22,375 nucleotides of DNA from Leptospira ognonensis (GTDB taxonomy: Bacteria > Spirochaetota > Leptospiria > Leptospirales > Leptospiraceae), in NCBI RefSeq assembly GCF_004770745.1, contig NZ_RQGD01000062.1:1-22375 (forward strand), given 5' to 3'. The number at the start of each line of letters is the position of its first letter. Positions within the stretch are counted from its first letter, which is position 1. Both the position numbers and the translations under genes were made by a program. The notes beneath the pieces are model-generated. The model searched no databases. It worked only from the letters and a program-made list of their open reading frames with translations, and was not told where the DNA came from. Positions 15,110 through 22,375 of the stretch are shown piece by piece.

Positions 15110-15841
15110 ATGTTCATCATTCCCGCTATTGATTTACTCGATAACGAAGCTGTTAGGTTGCTTCAAGGTGATTATCAAAAAAAGACTGTATACTCCTCAG
15201 AGCCTGAATTACTTGCTAAAAAATTTGAAACGCAAGGAACTGGACTGCTACACATAGTTGATTTAAACGCGGCAAAAACGGGGATTTCCGCAAATGAGCA
15301 AGCAATCCAAAAAATTAGAAGTGCATGCAACTTAAAATTAGAGTTAGGTGGCGGTATTCGTTCACTTGAGTCAATGGCTTTCTATGATGGTCTAGGAATT
15401 GATCGTTTTATCCTAGGAACAATTGCCGTTGAAAATCCGAAAATTGTTTCTGATGGTATTCAAAAATACGGTGCCGATCGAATCGTAGTCGGGGTAGATG
15501 CCAAAGACGGAATTGTCAGAACCAAAGGATGGGAATCTGACACTGGCCTTGAGATTTTTTCCTTCTTGGATCAAATGGTAAAATTAGGCGTTGAACATGT
15601 GATATTTACAGACATTTCGAAAGATGGAATGATGGCAGGACCGAATTTCCAAATTTATAAAGATATATTAGATTCGTTTCCAGGTTTACACTTGATTGCA
15701 TCTGGCGGTGTTTCCTCTCTTGAAGATGTTCGCAAATTAACCCGAGTAACGGATGGTAAACTTTACGGTGCCATCACAGGAAAAGCCATCTATGAAGGCA
15801 AGATTGATTTAAAAGAAGCATTTTTAGAATTTAAAAACTGA
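15110..15841 (+). CDS. hisA: ProFAR isomerase
   Basis: A 243-residue (beta-alpha)8-barrel that isomerises ProFAR to PRFAR in histidine synthesis. Catalytic acids Asp8 (MFIIPAIDLL) and Asp130 (VVGVDAKDG) are present, as are the phosphate-binding loops GGGIRS and ASGGVSS. The length is normal for HisA, and the first Asp follows IPAID as in HisA rather than the IPCLD of HisF. Three bases separate it from the hisH stop. Histidine genes end here; the next gene encodes a disulfide-forming enzyme. Confidence 0.95.
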   Translation: MFIIPAIDLLDNEAVRLLQGDYQKKTVYSSEPELLAKKFETQGTGLLHIVDLNAAKTGISANEQAIQKIRSACNLKLELGGGIRSLESMAFYDGLGIDRFILGTIAVENPKIVSDGIQKYGADRIVVGVDAKDGIVRTKGWESDTGLEIFSFLDQMVKLGVEHVIFTDISKDGMMAGPNFQIYKDILDSFPGLHLIASGGVSSLEDVRKLTRVTDGKLYGAITGKAIYEGKIDLKEAFLEFKN

Positions 15842-15863
15842 ATTTGGATTATAAGGAAAATAC

Positions 15864-17093
15864 ATGGATCAGAAGAAATTAAACATAATTGGAGTCTTCA
15901 TTGCTTTTTTGGGAGTGGTTCTTTCATTTATATTAGCAATTGAATACTTTGGTCTCGGCTCGGCAAATATTGCTGATAGCGCTTGCTCTGCTCTTGGTGG
16001 TGCTGGTTCTTGTGCAAAAGTGGCAGAGAGCGCCTATTCTTTCATACCTTCTGTACCTCTGCTAGGAAATGTTCCGATAGCTCTCTTCGGTTTCGGTTTT
16101 TACGGTACACTTGTATTCTTATTTGGAATGAATGTGAAATCTACCAACCCGGAAGAGAACCTTGAAAGATTACAAATTGTTTTAGGATTATCGTCCTTAG
16201 CATTCTTATTTGATTTAGTTCTGTTTGGAATTTCCGTTGGCGTCATAGGCACCATTTGCCAGTTATGTGCGATCACTTATGTGATAACCCTTTTGATCAT
16301 AGGGATTAGTTTTTATGCTCTAAAAGAATCAAAAATAAATCCGAAAAATGTTGTAAGTTCGGTCACCAAGAGCCTTGGCACTTTGTTTATTATCTTCCTA
16401 TTCAATTTCTCTGTCGCTTTCGCAACATCAAAATTGGCTACCTCGAAAGGATCTAATACTTTGGCTACGAGTGAGGGCATGGACAATGCCGAAATTACAA
16501 ATCGCATTGCAGCATTTGAGGCAGGTGAAAAATTGAACATCGATCTTTCGGGATCTGCAAGCATTGGAAGTGCTACAGCTCCCATTGTTATTGTGAAATA
16601 TGCTGATTTCAATTGTGGACATTGTTTGCATACATCTCATATCCTAGCAAAATTATTAGCAGATTATGATGGAATGGTGAGGGTCGTTTATAAAAATTTC
16701 CCGTTAGATGGTTCTTGCAATCGTTTGGTGAGTGAACCTAGACCTGGTGCTAGCTCTTGCATTGCTGCTATGGCAGCAATCTGTGCCGATAAACAAGGAA
16801 AATTTGCAGCGATGTATCATGGCTTATATGATAACACAGAAAAGGGAGTAACTCATTCGGCATCGACTGTCCTAAATTTAGCAAATACGTTGTCAATCAA
16901 TACCAATCAACTGAAGTCATGTATGAGTTCGAAAGAAGCACAAATGCAGTTGAATAAAGAAATAGATGTCGCAGAAAAACTAAATATCCAAGCAACTCCA
17001 TCCTTGTATATCAATGATAAAAAAATTGATAGCGGAACGCCAAATCCAATCTTCCTAAAAGCACTACTGGATCGTTTGATCAGTAAATTATAA
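15864..17093 (+). CDS. VKOR-DsbA fusion, disulfide bond formation protein
   Basis: A 409-residue fusion. The N-terminal half (1-190) is a vitamin-K-epoxide-reductase-type membrane domain with four or five membrane segments, loop cysteines Cys41 and Cys50, and the redox pair Cys132-x-x-Cys135 (TICQLCAIT). The C-terminal half (about 225-409) is a DsbA/thioredoxin domain with Cys251-x-x-Cys254 (NCGHC) and the cis-proline loop ATPSLYIN. It is predicted to oxidise exported proteins and pass electrons to quinone, doing the work of DsbA and DsbB in one chain. The DsbA part has four more cysteines (285, 299, 307, 353), which may form structural bonds. The ATG is preceded by AAGGAAAA, 22 bp after hisA, so it may share the his transcript. 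A strong terminator follows. Confidence 0.94.
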   Translation: MDQKKLNIIGVFIAFLGVVLSFILAIEYFGLGSANIADSACSALGGAGSCAKVAESAYSFIPSVPLLGNVPIALFGFGFYGTLVFLFGMNVKSTNPEENLERLQIVLGLSSLAFLFDLVLFGISVGVIGTICQLCAITYVITLLIIGISFYALKESKINPKNVVSSVTKSLGTLFIIFLFNFSVAFATSKLATSKGSNTLATSEGMDNAEITNRIAAFEAGEKLNIDLSGSASIGSATAPIVIVKYADFNCGHCLHTSHILAKLLADYDGMVRVVYKNFPLDGSCNRLVSEPRPGASSCIAAMAAICADKQGKFAAMYHGLYDNTEKGVTHSASTVLNLANTLSINTNQLKSCMSSKEAQMQLNKEIDVAEKLNIQATPSLYINDKKIDSGTPNPIFLKALLDRLISKL

Positions 17094-17108
17094 ATTATCG
17101 TCTAAGAG

Positions 17109-18092
17109 TTATTTTTTTCGGACGGGCCCATCTTCCTTGATTGAAGATGGGCTTTTTATTTTTCCAATCTCCCAAGCATCAAGAACATCTACATCGCGGG
17201 TATGAAGTGCAGGTCGCATAGAAAGTATCTCATCGCCTCTTTTATAAAGCGACCTTCTTCCGAAATACCAGCCACCTGTTTCTTCCTTATGAGTTTTTTT
17301 CCCAAATTCACCTCGCATTTGATAGGCGAGATCGATTTCACTTCGAAGATTTTTTAAACCATCGGGGTCCATGGAGATGCCGTGGTCTGGGCCTTCGAGA
17401 TTCTTATCTAATGTAAAATGTTTTTCGATCAGGCTTGCCCCTAATCCGACAGCAATTGCAGGTGCAAGCGTGCCTGCAGTGTGGTCGGAGAAACCGATCA
17501 CGTAAGGAGTCGTGTCGAGAAAAAAAGGAATCGAACGAAGATTCGCTTTGTCGGCTGGTGTAGGATACAAAGAAACACAGTGCATGAGGCAAATAGGATA
17601 ATCATTTTCTTTAAAAAGAGAGATTGCTCTCATTACTTCTTCGGGGAGAGCTGCACCAGTGGAAACAATTAACGGCAGCTTGGTGCTCATTGCTTTTTGT
17701 AAAAGCTGTAAATTAACTATATCACCCGACGCTATTTTTAATACTGGGACTCCGACAGTTGTCAGCATTTCCACGGATGCGGTATCAAGGGGAGTAGAAA
17801 AAAAATCAAGTCCTTCATCTTCGGAGACTTTCTTAAATTCTTCATGGTATGTTTTGGATAGTTCGTAGGTTTTGAAAATATCGTAGAGAAATCGGGCATC
17901 ACTTTCTGTTTTTGAAATGAAATCTTCCGTTACGTAGGATTGAAACTTAACGGCATCAGCACCAGCCGCCTTAGCAGCTTGAATCGTTTTTTTACCAATT
18001 TCTAAATCGTTATTATGATTTAATCCAATTTCAGCTATCAGATATGGTTTTGAATTTCTAGTGAGTGTCTTATTTCCGATCGTAAAGTCCAA
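17109..18092 (-). CDS. NeuB-family nonulosonate (sialic acid-like) synthase
   Basis: A 327-residue aldolase-type enzyme that condenses phosphoenolpyruvate with an N-acyl hexosamine to a nine-carbon acid sugar. Family motifs: IAEIGLNHNND (18-28), VKFQSY (48-53), FFSTP, CVSLYPTP, GFSDHT and IEKHFTLD...GPDHGISMDP. The family's C-terminal SAF (antifreeze-like) domain is short and diverged: after GRRSLYKRGDE the usual KDIKKGE part is missing. Sialic, legionaminic or pseudaminic acid synthase cannot be told apart. The start is TTG at 18092, supported by AGAGGA five bases before it; the first Met is at residue 1 only as this TTG. It is the last gene of the feo group, 29 bp after feoB, with no other sugar genes near. 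Its last codons also encode the terminator of the opposite strand. Confidence 0.9.
   Translation of the reverse strand: MDFTIGNKTLTRNSKPYLIAEIGLNHNNDLEIGKKTIQAAKAAGADAVKFQSYVTEDFISKTESDARFLYDIFKTYELSKTYHEEFKKVSEDEGLDFFSTPLDTASVEMLTTVGVPVLKIASGDIVNLQLLQKAMSTKLPLIVSTGAALPEEVMRAISLFKENDYPICLMHCVSLYPTPADKANLRSIPFFLDTTPYVIGFSDHTAGTLAPAIAVGLGASLIEKHFTLDKNLEGPDHGISMDPDGLKNLRSEIDLAYQMRGEFGKKTHKEETGGWYFGRRSLYKRGDEILSMRPALHTRDVDVLDAWEIGKIKSPSSIKEDGPVRKK
17126..17163 (+). terminator. Strong rho-independent terminator for the VKOR-DsbA gene, inside neuB
   Basis: GCCCATCTTC (17126-17135) and GAAGATGGGC (17143-17152) form a perfect 10-bp stem with a seven-base loop, followed by TTTTTATTTTT. The T-run is only on the + side; on the minus strand the stem is followed by CCGTCCG, so it works for + transcripts. 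It begins 32 bp after the VKOR-DsbA stop. The whole element lies within the coding region of the convergent NeuB-type gene, near its C-terminus. Confidence 0.9.
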
Positions 18093-18121
18093 GATGATCC
18101 TCTACCAATTGTATCGGCACT

Positions 18122-20191
18122 TTACGAAAATCCCAAAGCTTTTCCGATTTGAAAGATGAGGGTGGCGGAGAGTAAAGCAAGACCTGTCATATATAAAAAC
18201 TGAATGAATGGCCAAAGAAAACTACCCGTTTCCTTTCTGACAACAGCGAGTGTAGACATGCATTGGGAAGCAAAAGCAAAAAAAGCAAGTAGGGAGAGTC
18301 CAGTGAGGGGAGACCAAAGGGGAGAGCCATCAGGTTTCTTTTCATTCCGCAGCTTTTCACGAAGAGTTTCACTTTGCTCGTCATCATTTGTTCCGTAGAT
18401 GACTGCAAGTGTGGATACCATAACTTCTCTGGCAGCAAATGAAGTAAGCATAGAAATCCCGATTTTCCAATCAAATCCCATTGGATGTAACGCAGGTTCA
18501 ATGAATTTTCCTGTCCTTCCAATGTAAGAAGTTTCAATATTGCTAGTTTCCCATTTTTCATTTACATAACTAGCCGGGAAAGCTGAAAGAAACCAAAGTA
18601 AGACGGAGATATAAAGTATGATCTGCCCTGCGGATTTCAAAAAAGCTAAAACCTTTTGAAAGACGGAATGGAAGATGCTTTTCGACGAGGGTATCATATA
18701 TCTCGGCAGTTCCATGATAAAATAAGAAGAATCTTCCTTAAAAACTGTTTTCCTGAAAAGTAGAGCAACTATTAAAGAAGTGAATAGGCCTAATAAAAAC
18801 ATCCCAAATAAAACGAGACCTTGAACATTGATAATTCCGAATATTGGAGGAAGGTTAAATACAGTTCCCACGACAAGAATATAAACTGGGTATCTCGCTG
18901 AGCACATAATTAAAGGTGATACCATGATCGTAGTGATGCGGTCGGCCTTGTTTTCTATGGTCCTTGTTCCCATGATGGCTGGAACGGCACAGGCGGCAGA
19001 GGAAAGAAGTGGTATAAATGATTTACCGGATAGCCCAAACTTACCCATGGTTCGATCCATAAGGAAACTAGCTCGCGCCAAATATCCCGACTCTTCTAGA
19101 ATTCCAAGAAATATGAAAAGCAAAGCGATTTGTGGAATGAAAACGATGACGCTCCCAACGCCTCCTAATACTCCTTCTACGATCATCGATCTAAATAAAC
19201 CTTCAGGTAAAAAATGAAGGATGATATTTTGGGTCATTTCGATTGACTCTTCTATGCCATTCATAGGAATTTCAGCCCAGCTAAACAATGTTTGAAACAA
19301 TACACCCATGAGGAGGAAAAAGCATACGAATCCCCAAAGGGGATGAAGGAGTATGGCATCCAACTTTGTATCAAAATCGCGACTTTTGTTGCTCCCCGTT
19401 TTTAAACATTTTGCAAGGGTTTGTTTGATGAAGAATGCTTTTCGAATGATCTCTTCTTCATAATAAAAATGAAATTTTTTGTGATCGAAATTTGATTTTA
19501 GAAACGCAATCGTTTCCTCTGGAAAGGTATTTAAATACTTCGGATCTGTTTGGCTCGGATCTCCCGAGAGATATTTTAAAGCTTGGGTGAGTATAAATTC
19601 TGAACTAGTGTCATTAATACGCAGTGCTTTTTTAATTTCGGATATCTGATTTTCTTCCTTAGTATCCCATTTCCATCTTCGTGTATTTGAAACGAAACTT
19701 TGTTCTTGAAAAAGAGCTTCTTTCAAATTGAGAATCCCATCTCCCGATTTGGCATTGATCAAATGGATTTTTAAACCGAGTTCAATTTCTAAAATATTTA
19801 GATCGATAGAAAGATTCTTTTTTTCCAAAACATCCTTCATGGTCATCACAACGGTCACGGGTGCACCCATATCGATGACTTGGAGTAAAAATTGGAGTCC
19901 GCGTTCTAGATTTAGGGCATCTAATACGTAAATGATTTTGTCTTCTGGTGCACGAGAAAGTAAAATCTCATAAGTGATGAGTTTGTCTTCGGTCCTACCA
20001 CCCATTCCGTAAGTGCCGGGTAGGTCGATGATTGTTAATTCTTTTTCGGAAAATTTCAAAACACCTGATTTTTGTTCTACGGTGACACCGCTAAAATTTC
20101 CTGTTTTTTGCCTAAGTCCAGTTAACTGATTGAAAAGAGTAGATTTTCCGCAATTCGGGTTCCCAACTAGATATAGTTTGTTCTGCTTCAT
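18122..20191 (-). CDS. feoB: Ferrous iron transport protein B
   Basis: A 689-residue Fe(II) importer with an N-terminal G domain. G1 is GNPNCGKS (10-17), the switch I region is NFSGVTVE (32-39), G3 is DLPG (56-59), and G5 is NAKSG. The G4 position reads TMKD (117-120) in place of the usual NxxD, so the base-specifying Asn is a Thr. The membrane part (about 283-685) has the core repeats GILEESGYLARASFLMDR, SSAACAVPAIMGTRTIENKADR with Cys401, and CSARYPVY with Cys430; the first core uses the SAACAVP form rather than GFGCNVP. The length fits the family. It follows feoA by 6 bp and is probably translated from the same mRNA. No Fur-like box was recognised. Confidence 0.95.
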   Translation of the reverse strand: MKQNKLYLVGNPNCGKSTLFNQLTGLRQKTGNFSGVTVEQKSGVLKFSEKELTIIDLPGTYGMGGRTEDKLITYEILLSRAPEDKIIYVLDALNLERGLQFLLQVIDMGAPVTVVMTMKDVLEKKNLSIDLNILEIELGLKIHLINAKSGDGILNLKEALFQEQSFVSNTRRWKWDTKEENQISEIKKALRINDTSSEFILTQALKYLSGDPSQTDPKYLNTFPEETIAFLKSNFDHKKFHFYYEEEIIRKAFFIKQTLAKCLKTGSNKSRDFDTKLDAILLHPLWGFVCFFLLMGVLFQTLFSWAEIPMNGIEESIEMTQNIILHFLPEGLFRSMIVEGVLGGVGSVIVFIPQIALLFIFLGILEESGYLARASFLMDRTMGKFGLSGKSFIPLLSSAACAVPAIMGTRTIENKADRITTIMVSPLIMCSARYPVYILVVGTVFNLPPIFGIINVQGLVLFGMFLLGLFTSLIVALLFRKTVFKEDSSYFIMELPRYMIPSSKSIFHSVFQKVLAFLKSAGQIILYISVLLWFLSAFPASYVNEKWETSNIETSYIGRTGKFIEPALHPMGFDWKIGISMLTSFAAREVMVSTLAVIYGTNDDEQSETLREKLRNEKKPDGSPLWSPLTGLSLLAFFAFASQCMSTLAVVRKETGSFLWPFIQFLYMTGLALLSATLIFQIGKALGFS

Positions 20192-20197
20192 TTTTGA

Positions 20198-20434
20198 TTA
20201 ATTTGTTTGAACCATGATATGCTGACAGTCTTTGATACGGAGTCCCACCTTTATCCCGCCGATCGAAAATATCATTTTATCGAGTAGGGGAGAAGTCTCA
20301 AGACATTTGATTTCGGCTCCTGGATAAAATCCGAGTTCCAATAGCTCTGTGATTTGAGAGGCAGAAATGAAACTTCTATCAAAGGTTAGAACCTTTCCTT
20401 TTTCCTTTTCGGATAATTCGGCAAGTGATATCAT
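20198..20434 (-). CDS. feoA: Ferrous iron transport protein A
   Basis: A 78-residue cytosolic protein with an SH3-like fold, the small partner of FeoB. ITELLELGFYPGAEI and a conserved C-terminal beta stretch (GGIKVGLRIKDCQHIMV) are typical. It probably aids FeoB function at the membrane. The ATG overlaps the stop of the upstream kinase gene in ATGA, and feoB starts 6 bp after its stop, so the three are likely one translation-coupled operon. The length is normal for FeoA. Confidence 0.92.
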   Translation of the reverse strand: MISLAELSEKEKGKVLTFDRSFISASQITELLELGFYPGAEIKCLETSPLLDKMIFSIGGIKVGLRIKDCQHIMVQTN

Positions 20435-21735
20435 CGAGTTACAAATTTCCCGGTATCACGGAAGAGATTGATTTCGGGTGCGATGGATTTGACGTAACGA
20501 TCGAAATATAGCAACTGTTTCATGAGAAGAGCAAATTCTCTTGGAATTTTTAATCCATTTTTTTCTGCAATATCTTTCAATTCGTACATCATGTGGTTGA
20601 TTTTAGTTTCATCAAAACTTGTCGCATCTCCCTCGGCCACGGCGAGATAGATTGATTCCATTTCTTGAAACAAACCTTCCAACTGTAGGGCAAGACTTTC
20701 TGGACTCACTCCCTTGTCTGTTGAGTCCATGCTGATTAGACCTTGCGCTACCATTTTCGGTTCACCCATTCCAATGCCTTGCGTGAATAATAATAATCCC
20801 TTCCATACGTTAGGCGAAATTCGTCCTACAATCCCAAAATCAATAAAGCCAATCTGTCCATCTTTGAGAATCATTACATTCCCTGCATGTACGTCGGCAT
20901 GGAAAAAACCTTTTTTGGCGAGTGAGGAAAACCAAATTTCCAAGGCATCATTCAATACCTTTCTAGGATTATTTGTATAATTTCGTAAACCTGCTTCATC
21001 AGTAATCGGTACGCCATAGAACCTTTCCATCGTCAGCACTTTTTTTGTAGATAAGCTATGATAAACTCTAGGCACACGGGCTCTTTCTTCGCCTGATACT
21101 AATAGGTATGTTTCAAATTCTTCAATGTTATTTGCTTCTTTGATAAAATCGATTTCTTGTAAAATGGAATTTTGAAATTCTGAGAACATGCCTGTGAGTC
21201 CCGACTTCTTAAATTCCGGTGCGATCCATTCCAATATTTTTGTTAGTAAAGCGAGTATTTGCATATCTGTCTTTAACGTTATGTGCACATCAGGTCTTTG
21301 TACTTTTACAACTACATCTAATCCTTCTTTGGTGATGGCGGCATGTACTTGTGCAATGGATGCTGAGGCAAGTGGCTTTTCGTCGAAGGAGTAGTAAATA
21401 TTTCCGATTTTATCACCAAGTTCACGTTCCACGATTCTCCGAATATCGGCATAGGGTACTGGTCTAACAGAATCCAGGCACTTTTGCATCTCATTTACGT
21501 ACTCTTCTGGGAATAGGGAAGGGGCGCTCGCAATGAACTGTCCTAACTTGATATATGTCGCGCCTAAGGACTCGAAAGATTCACGAAGAACGATGGCAAC
21601 CTCTTTGTGGTTCACCTTACCACTCGCAAACATGGCAAGTATGGAGGCGGCCTTGGTGGTGAATATAAAACTGGAGTGGAAGGCCCTGGCACTGGAATGG
21701 AAGCCAAAGGAGAAATAATCGGATAGAGTTTCCAT
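20431..21735 (-). CDS. ABC1/UbiB-family atypical kinase
   Basis: A 434-residue ABC1 (ADCK/UbiB) protein with an atypical protein-kinase-like fold; family members act as ATPases linked to quinone or lipid metabolism. Motifs seen: KLGQ (63-66, KxGQ), the Ala-rich loop ASASIAQVH (123-131), Lys144 in VVVKVQRP, EIDFIKEANN (194-203), the catalytic loop FFHADVHAGN (277-286) with Asp281 and Asn286, and the DFG at 299-301. DVHAGN stands where most members have DPHPGN. It has no C-terminal membrane helices like those of E. coli UbiB and is about 110 residues shorter. It is the first gene of the leftward group and overlaps feoA by four bases. No strong Shine-Dalgarno is seen before the ATG at 21735. The substrate is unknown. 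Confidence 0.9.
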   Translation of the reverse strand: METLSDYFSFGFHSSARAFHSSFIFTTKAASILAMFASGKVNHKEVAIVLRESFESLGATYIKLGQFIASAPSLFPEEYVNEMQKCLDSVRPVPYADIRRIVERELGDKIGNIYYSFDEKPLASASIAQVHAAITKEGLDVVVKVQRPDVHITLKTDMQILALLTKILEWIAPEFKKSGLTGMFSEFQNSILQEIDFIKEANNIEEFETYLLVSGEERARVPRVYHSLSTKKVLTMERFYGVPITDEAGLRNYTNNPRKVLNDALEIWFSSLAKKGFFHADVHAGNVMILKDGQIGFIDFGIVGRISPNVWKGLLLFTQGIGMGEPKMVAQGLISMDSTDKGVSPESLALQLEGLFQEMESIYLAVAEGDATSFDETKINHMMYELKDIAEKNGLKIPREFALLMKQLLYFDRYVKSIAPEINLFRDTGKFVTR

Positions 21736-21795
21736 AGGTCAAGATTAGGAGCCGCAAACCCAAAGAAAACGAGAAAATCCCCTCCCTTCGTCTAA

Positions 21796-21825
21796 TTGAA
21801 ATAGAGTTGCAGGATTAGCTATCCT
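21796..21825 (+). promoter_or_regulatory. Putative promoter of the rightward gene at 21850, with an inverted repeat
   Basis: TTGAAA (21796-21801) and TATCCT (21820-21825) are 18 bases apart and could be -35 and -10 boxes. The inverted repeat AGGAT-N5-ATCCT (21811-21825) covers the -10 side. The element lies in the 114-bp gap between divergent genes, so it may affect both. The matches are modest. Confidence 0.3.
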
Positions 21826-21849
21826 CTAAAAACCTATCAAAACATCCCC

Positions 21850-22375
21850 ATGAGCCAAGAGAGTGTCCTCTATCAAGAGCTAGAAAAGCTCGATCTGAAC
21901 GAAATCAAAAAGATCGCCACTCTTTGGAACATCCACAAACTTCCAGGAAAAGACAAAAAATCCACCATCCTTGGGCTAATGGAAGTTTTTCAAAGTGAAT
22001 TCTACCTCAAAGGCGTTCTAGAAAAATTTTCTCCCTTACAAGTAAATATCATCACTTCCATTTTAAAAAACAAGGGAGTGATGACCCTTGGCGAGATTGC
22101 CAGAAAGGTAAACATTCCACCGATCAATATCGAGATGGAACTCAATGTTCTACGAAAATACTACCTTGTCTACCAACGCAAAAATAGAGAACGGCTTACA
22201 AACAATTTAGATAAATACCATGCTTATGAAGAGTTCGTTAAACTCATCAAAGTGGAGACGAATCAGAAAAGTGAGAAATTTAAATTCTCCATTGAAAAAT
22301 CTCTTCATAAGGCGACATACGCCGAGATTCCGACGGAATGGAAGGAAGCGATTGGAGCTAAAAAACAAGATTCAG
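21850..22375 (+). CDS. N-terminal part of an unknown protein with a SAP-like start
   Basis: The frame opens with ATG at 21850 ([16 protein letters not shown]) and stays open to the window end, giving 175 residues; the stop lies outside. Residues 12-42 ([30 protein letters not shown]) look like a SAP-type helix-extended loop-helix, a motif often found in nucleic-acid-binding proteins. Residues about 60-105 ([27 protein letters not shown]) resemble a winged helix. An N-terminal DNA-binding region of a helicase or similar protein is possible but not shown. No Shine-Dalgarno is seen before the ATG. It is divergent from the ABC1 kinase gene. Confidence 0.65.
   Translation, partial: MSQESVLYQELEKLDLNEIKKIATLWNIHKLPGKDKKSTILGLMEVFQSEFYLKGVLEKFSPLQVNIITSILKNKGVMTLGEIARKVNIPPINIEMELNVLRKYYLVYQRKNRERLTNNLDKYHAYEEFVKLIKVETNQKSEKFKFSIEKSLHKATYAEIPTEWKEAIGAKKQDS

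Overview
The window looks like chromosomal DNA of a spirochaete of the genus Leptospira or a close relative. Signs are the low-to-moderate GC content, frequent TTG starts and weak Shine-Dalgarno sites, a sensor kinase with an insertion behind its H-box, a long cytosolic protein resembling the leptospiral DUF1577 group, a VKOR-DsbA fusion, and a feoAB pair. The genus call is inference from gene content; no rRNA or tRNA is present to confirm it. I see no phage, transposase, CRISPR array or integrase. The layout is that of an ordinary chromosomal housekeeping/accessory region with short intergenic gaps.

Layout. 1-302: C-terminal end of an unrecognised gene that begins in a 9-bp tandem repeat encoding Lys-Asp-Asn. 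304-2688 (-): large membrane histidine kinase, ending one base from the previous gene. 2689-2845: regulatory region with three similar palindromes placed around a good promoter, in front of a secreted lytic transglycosylase (2846-3511). 3580-7298: a membrane-anchored Ig-like protein followed 8 bp later by a membrane-anchored penicillin-acylase-type Ntn hydrolase. 7299-7522: non-coding stretch with three hairpins. 7523-8701: exported TPR protein, overlapping tail-to-tail with 8693-9982 (-), a protein in which PilZ motifs are split by a long insert. 10077-11409: an unknown protein and an overlapping crotonase-fold protein that lacks both catalytic glutamates of enoyl-CoA hydratase. 11491-12186: FNR/CRP regulator with four cysteines positioned like those of FNR. 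12290-12322: terminator. 12368-13321: rhomboid protease with a cysteine-rich tail. 13373-13849: charged unknown protein.

13902-15841 is a compact hisB-hisH-hisA cluster without hisF, followed by a VKOR-DsbA disulfide-forming fusion (15864-17093). The terminator of this rightward group lies inside the 3' coding end of the convergent leftward group. That leftward group (21735 down to 17109) reads: ABC1/UbiB-like kinase, feoA, feoB, and a NeuB-type nonulosonate synthase, with overlaps or short gaps that suggest one transcript. A divergent, unfinished gene with a SAP-like start leaves the window at 22375.

How the genes work together: clear functional sets are histidine synthesis (hisB/H/A), ferrous iron uptake (feoA/B), periplasmic oxidative folding, and envelope work (transglycosylase, acylase, sialic-acid-like sugar synthesis). 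No single new defence or mobile system is evident. The most promising unexplained items are the triple palindrome around the transglycosylase promoter, the split PilZ protein, the glutamate-less crotonase, and the terminator embedded in neuB.
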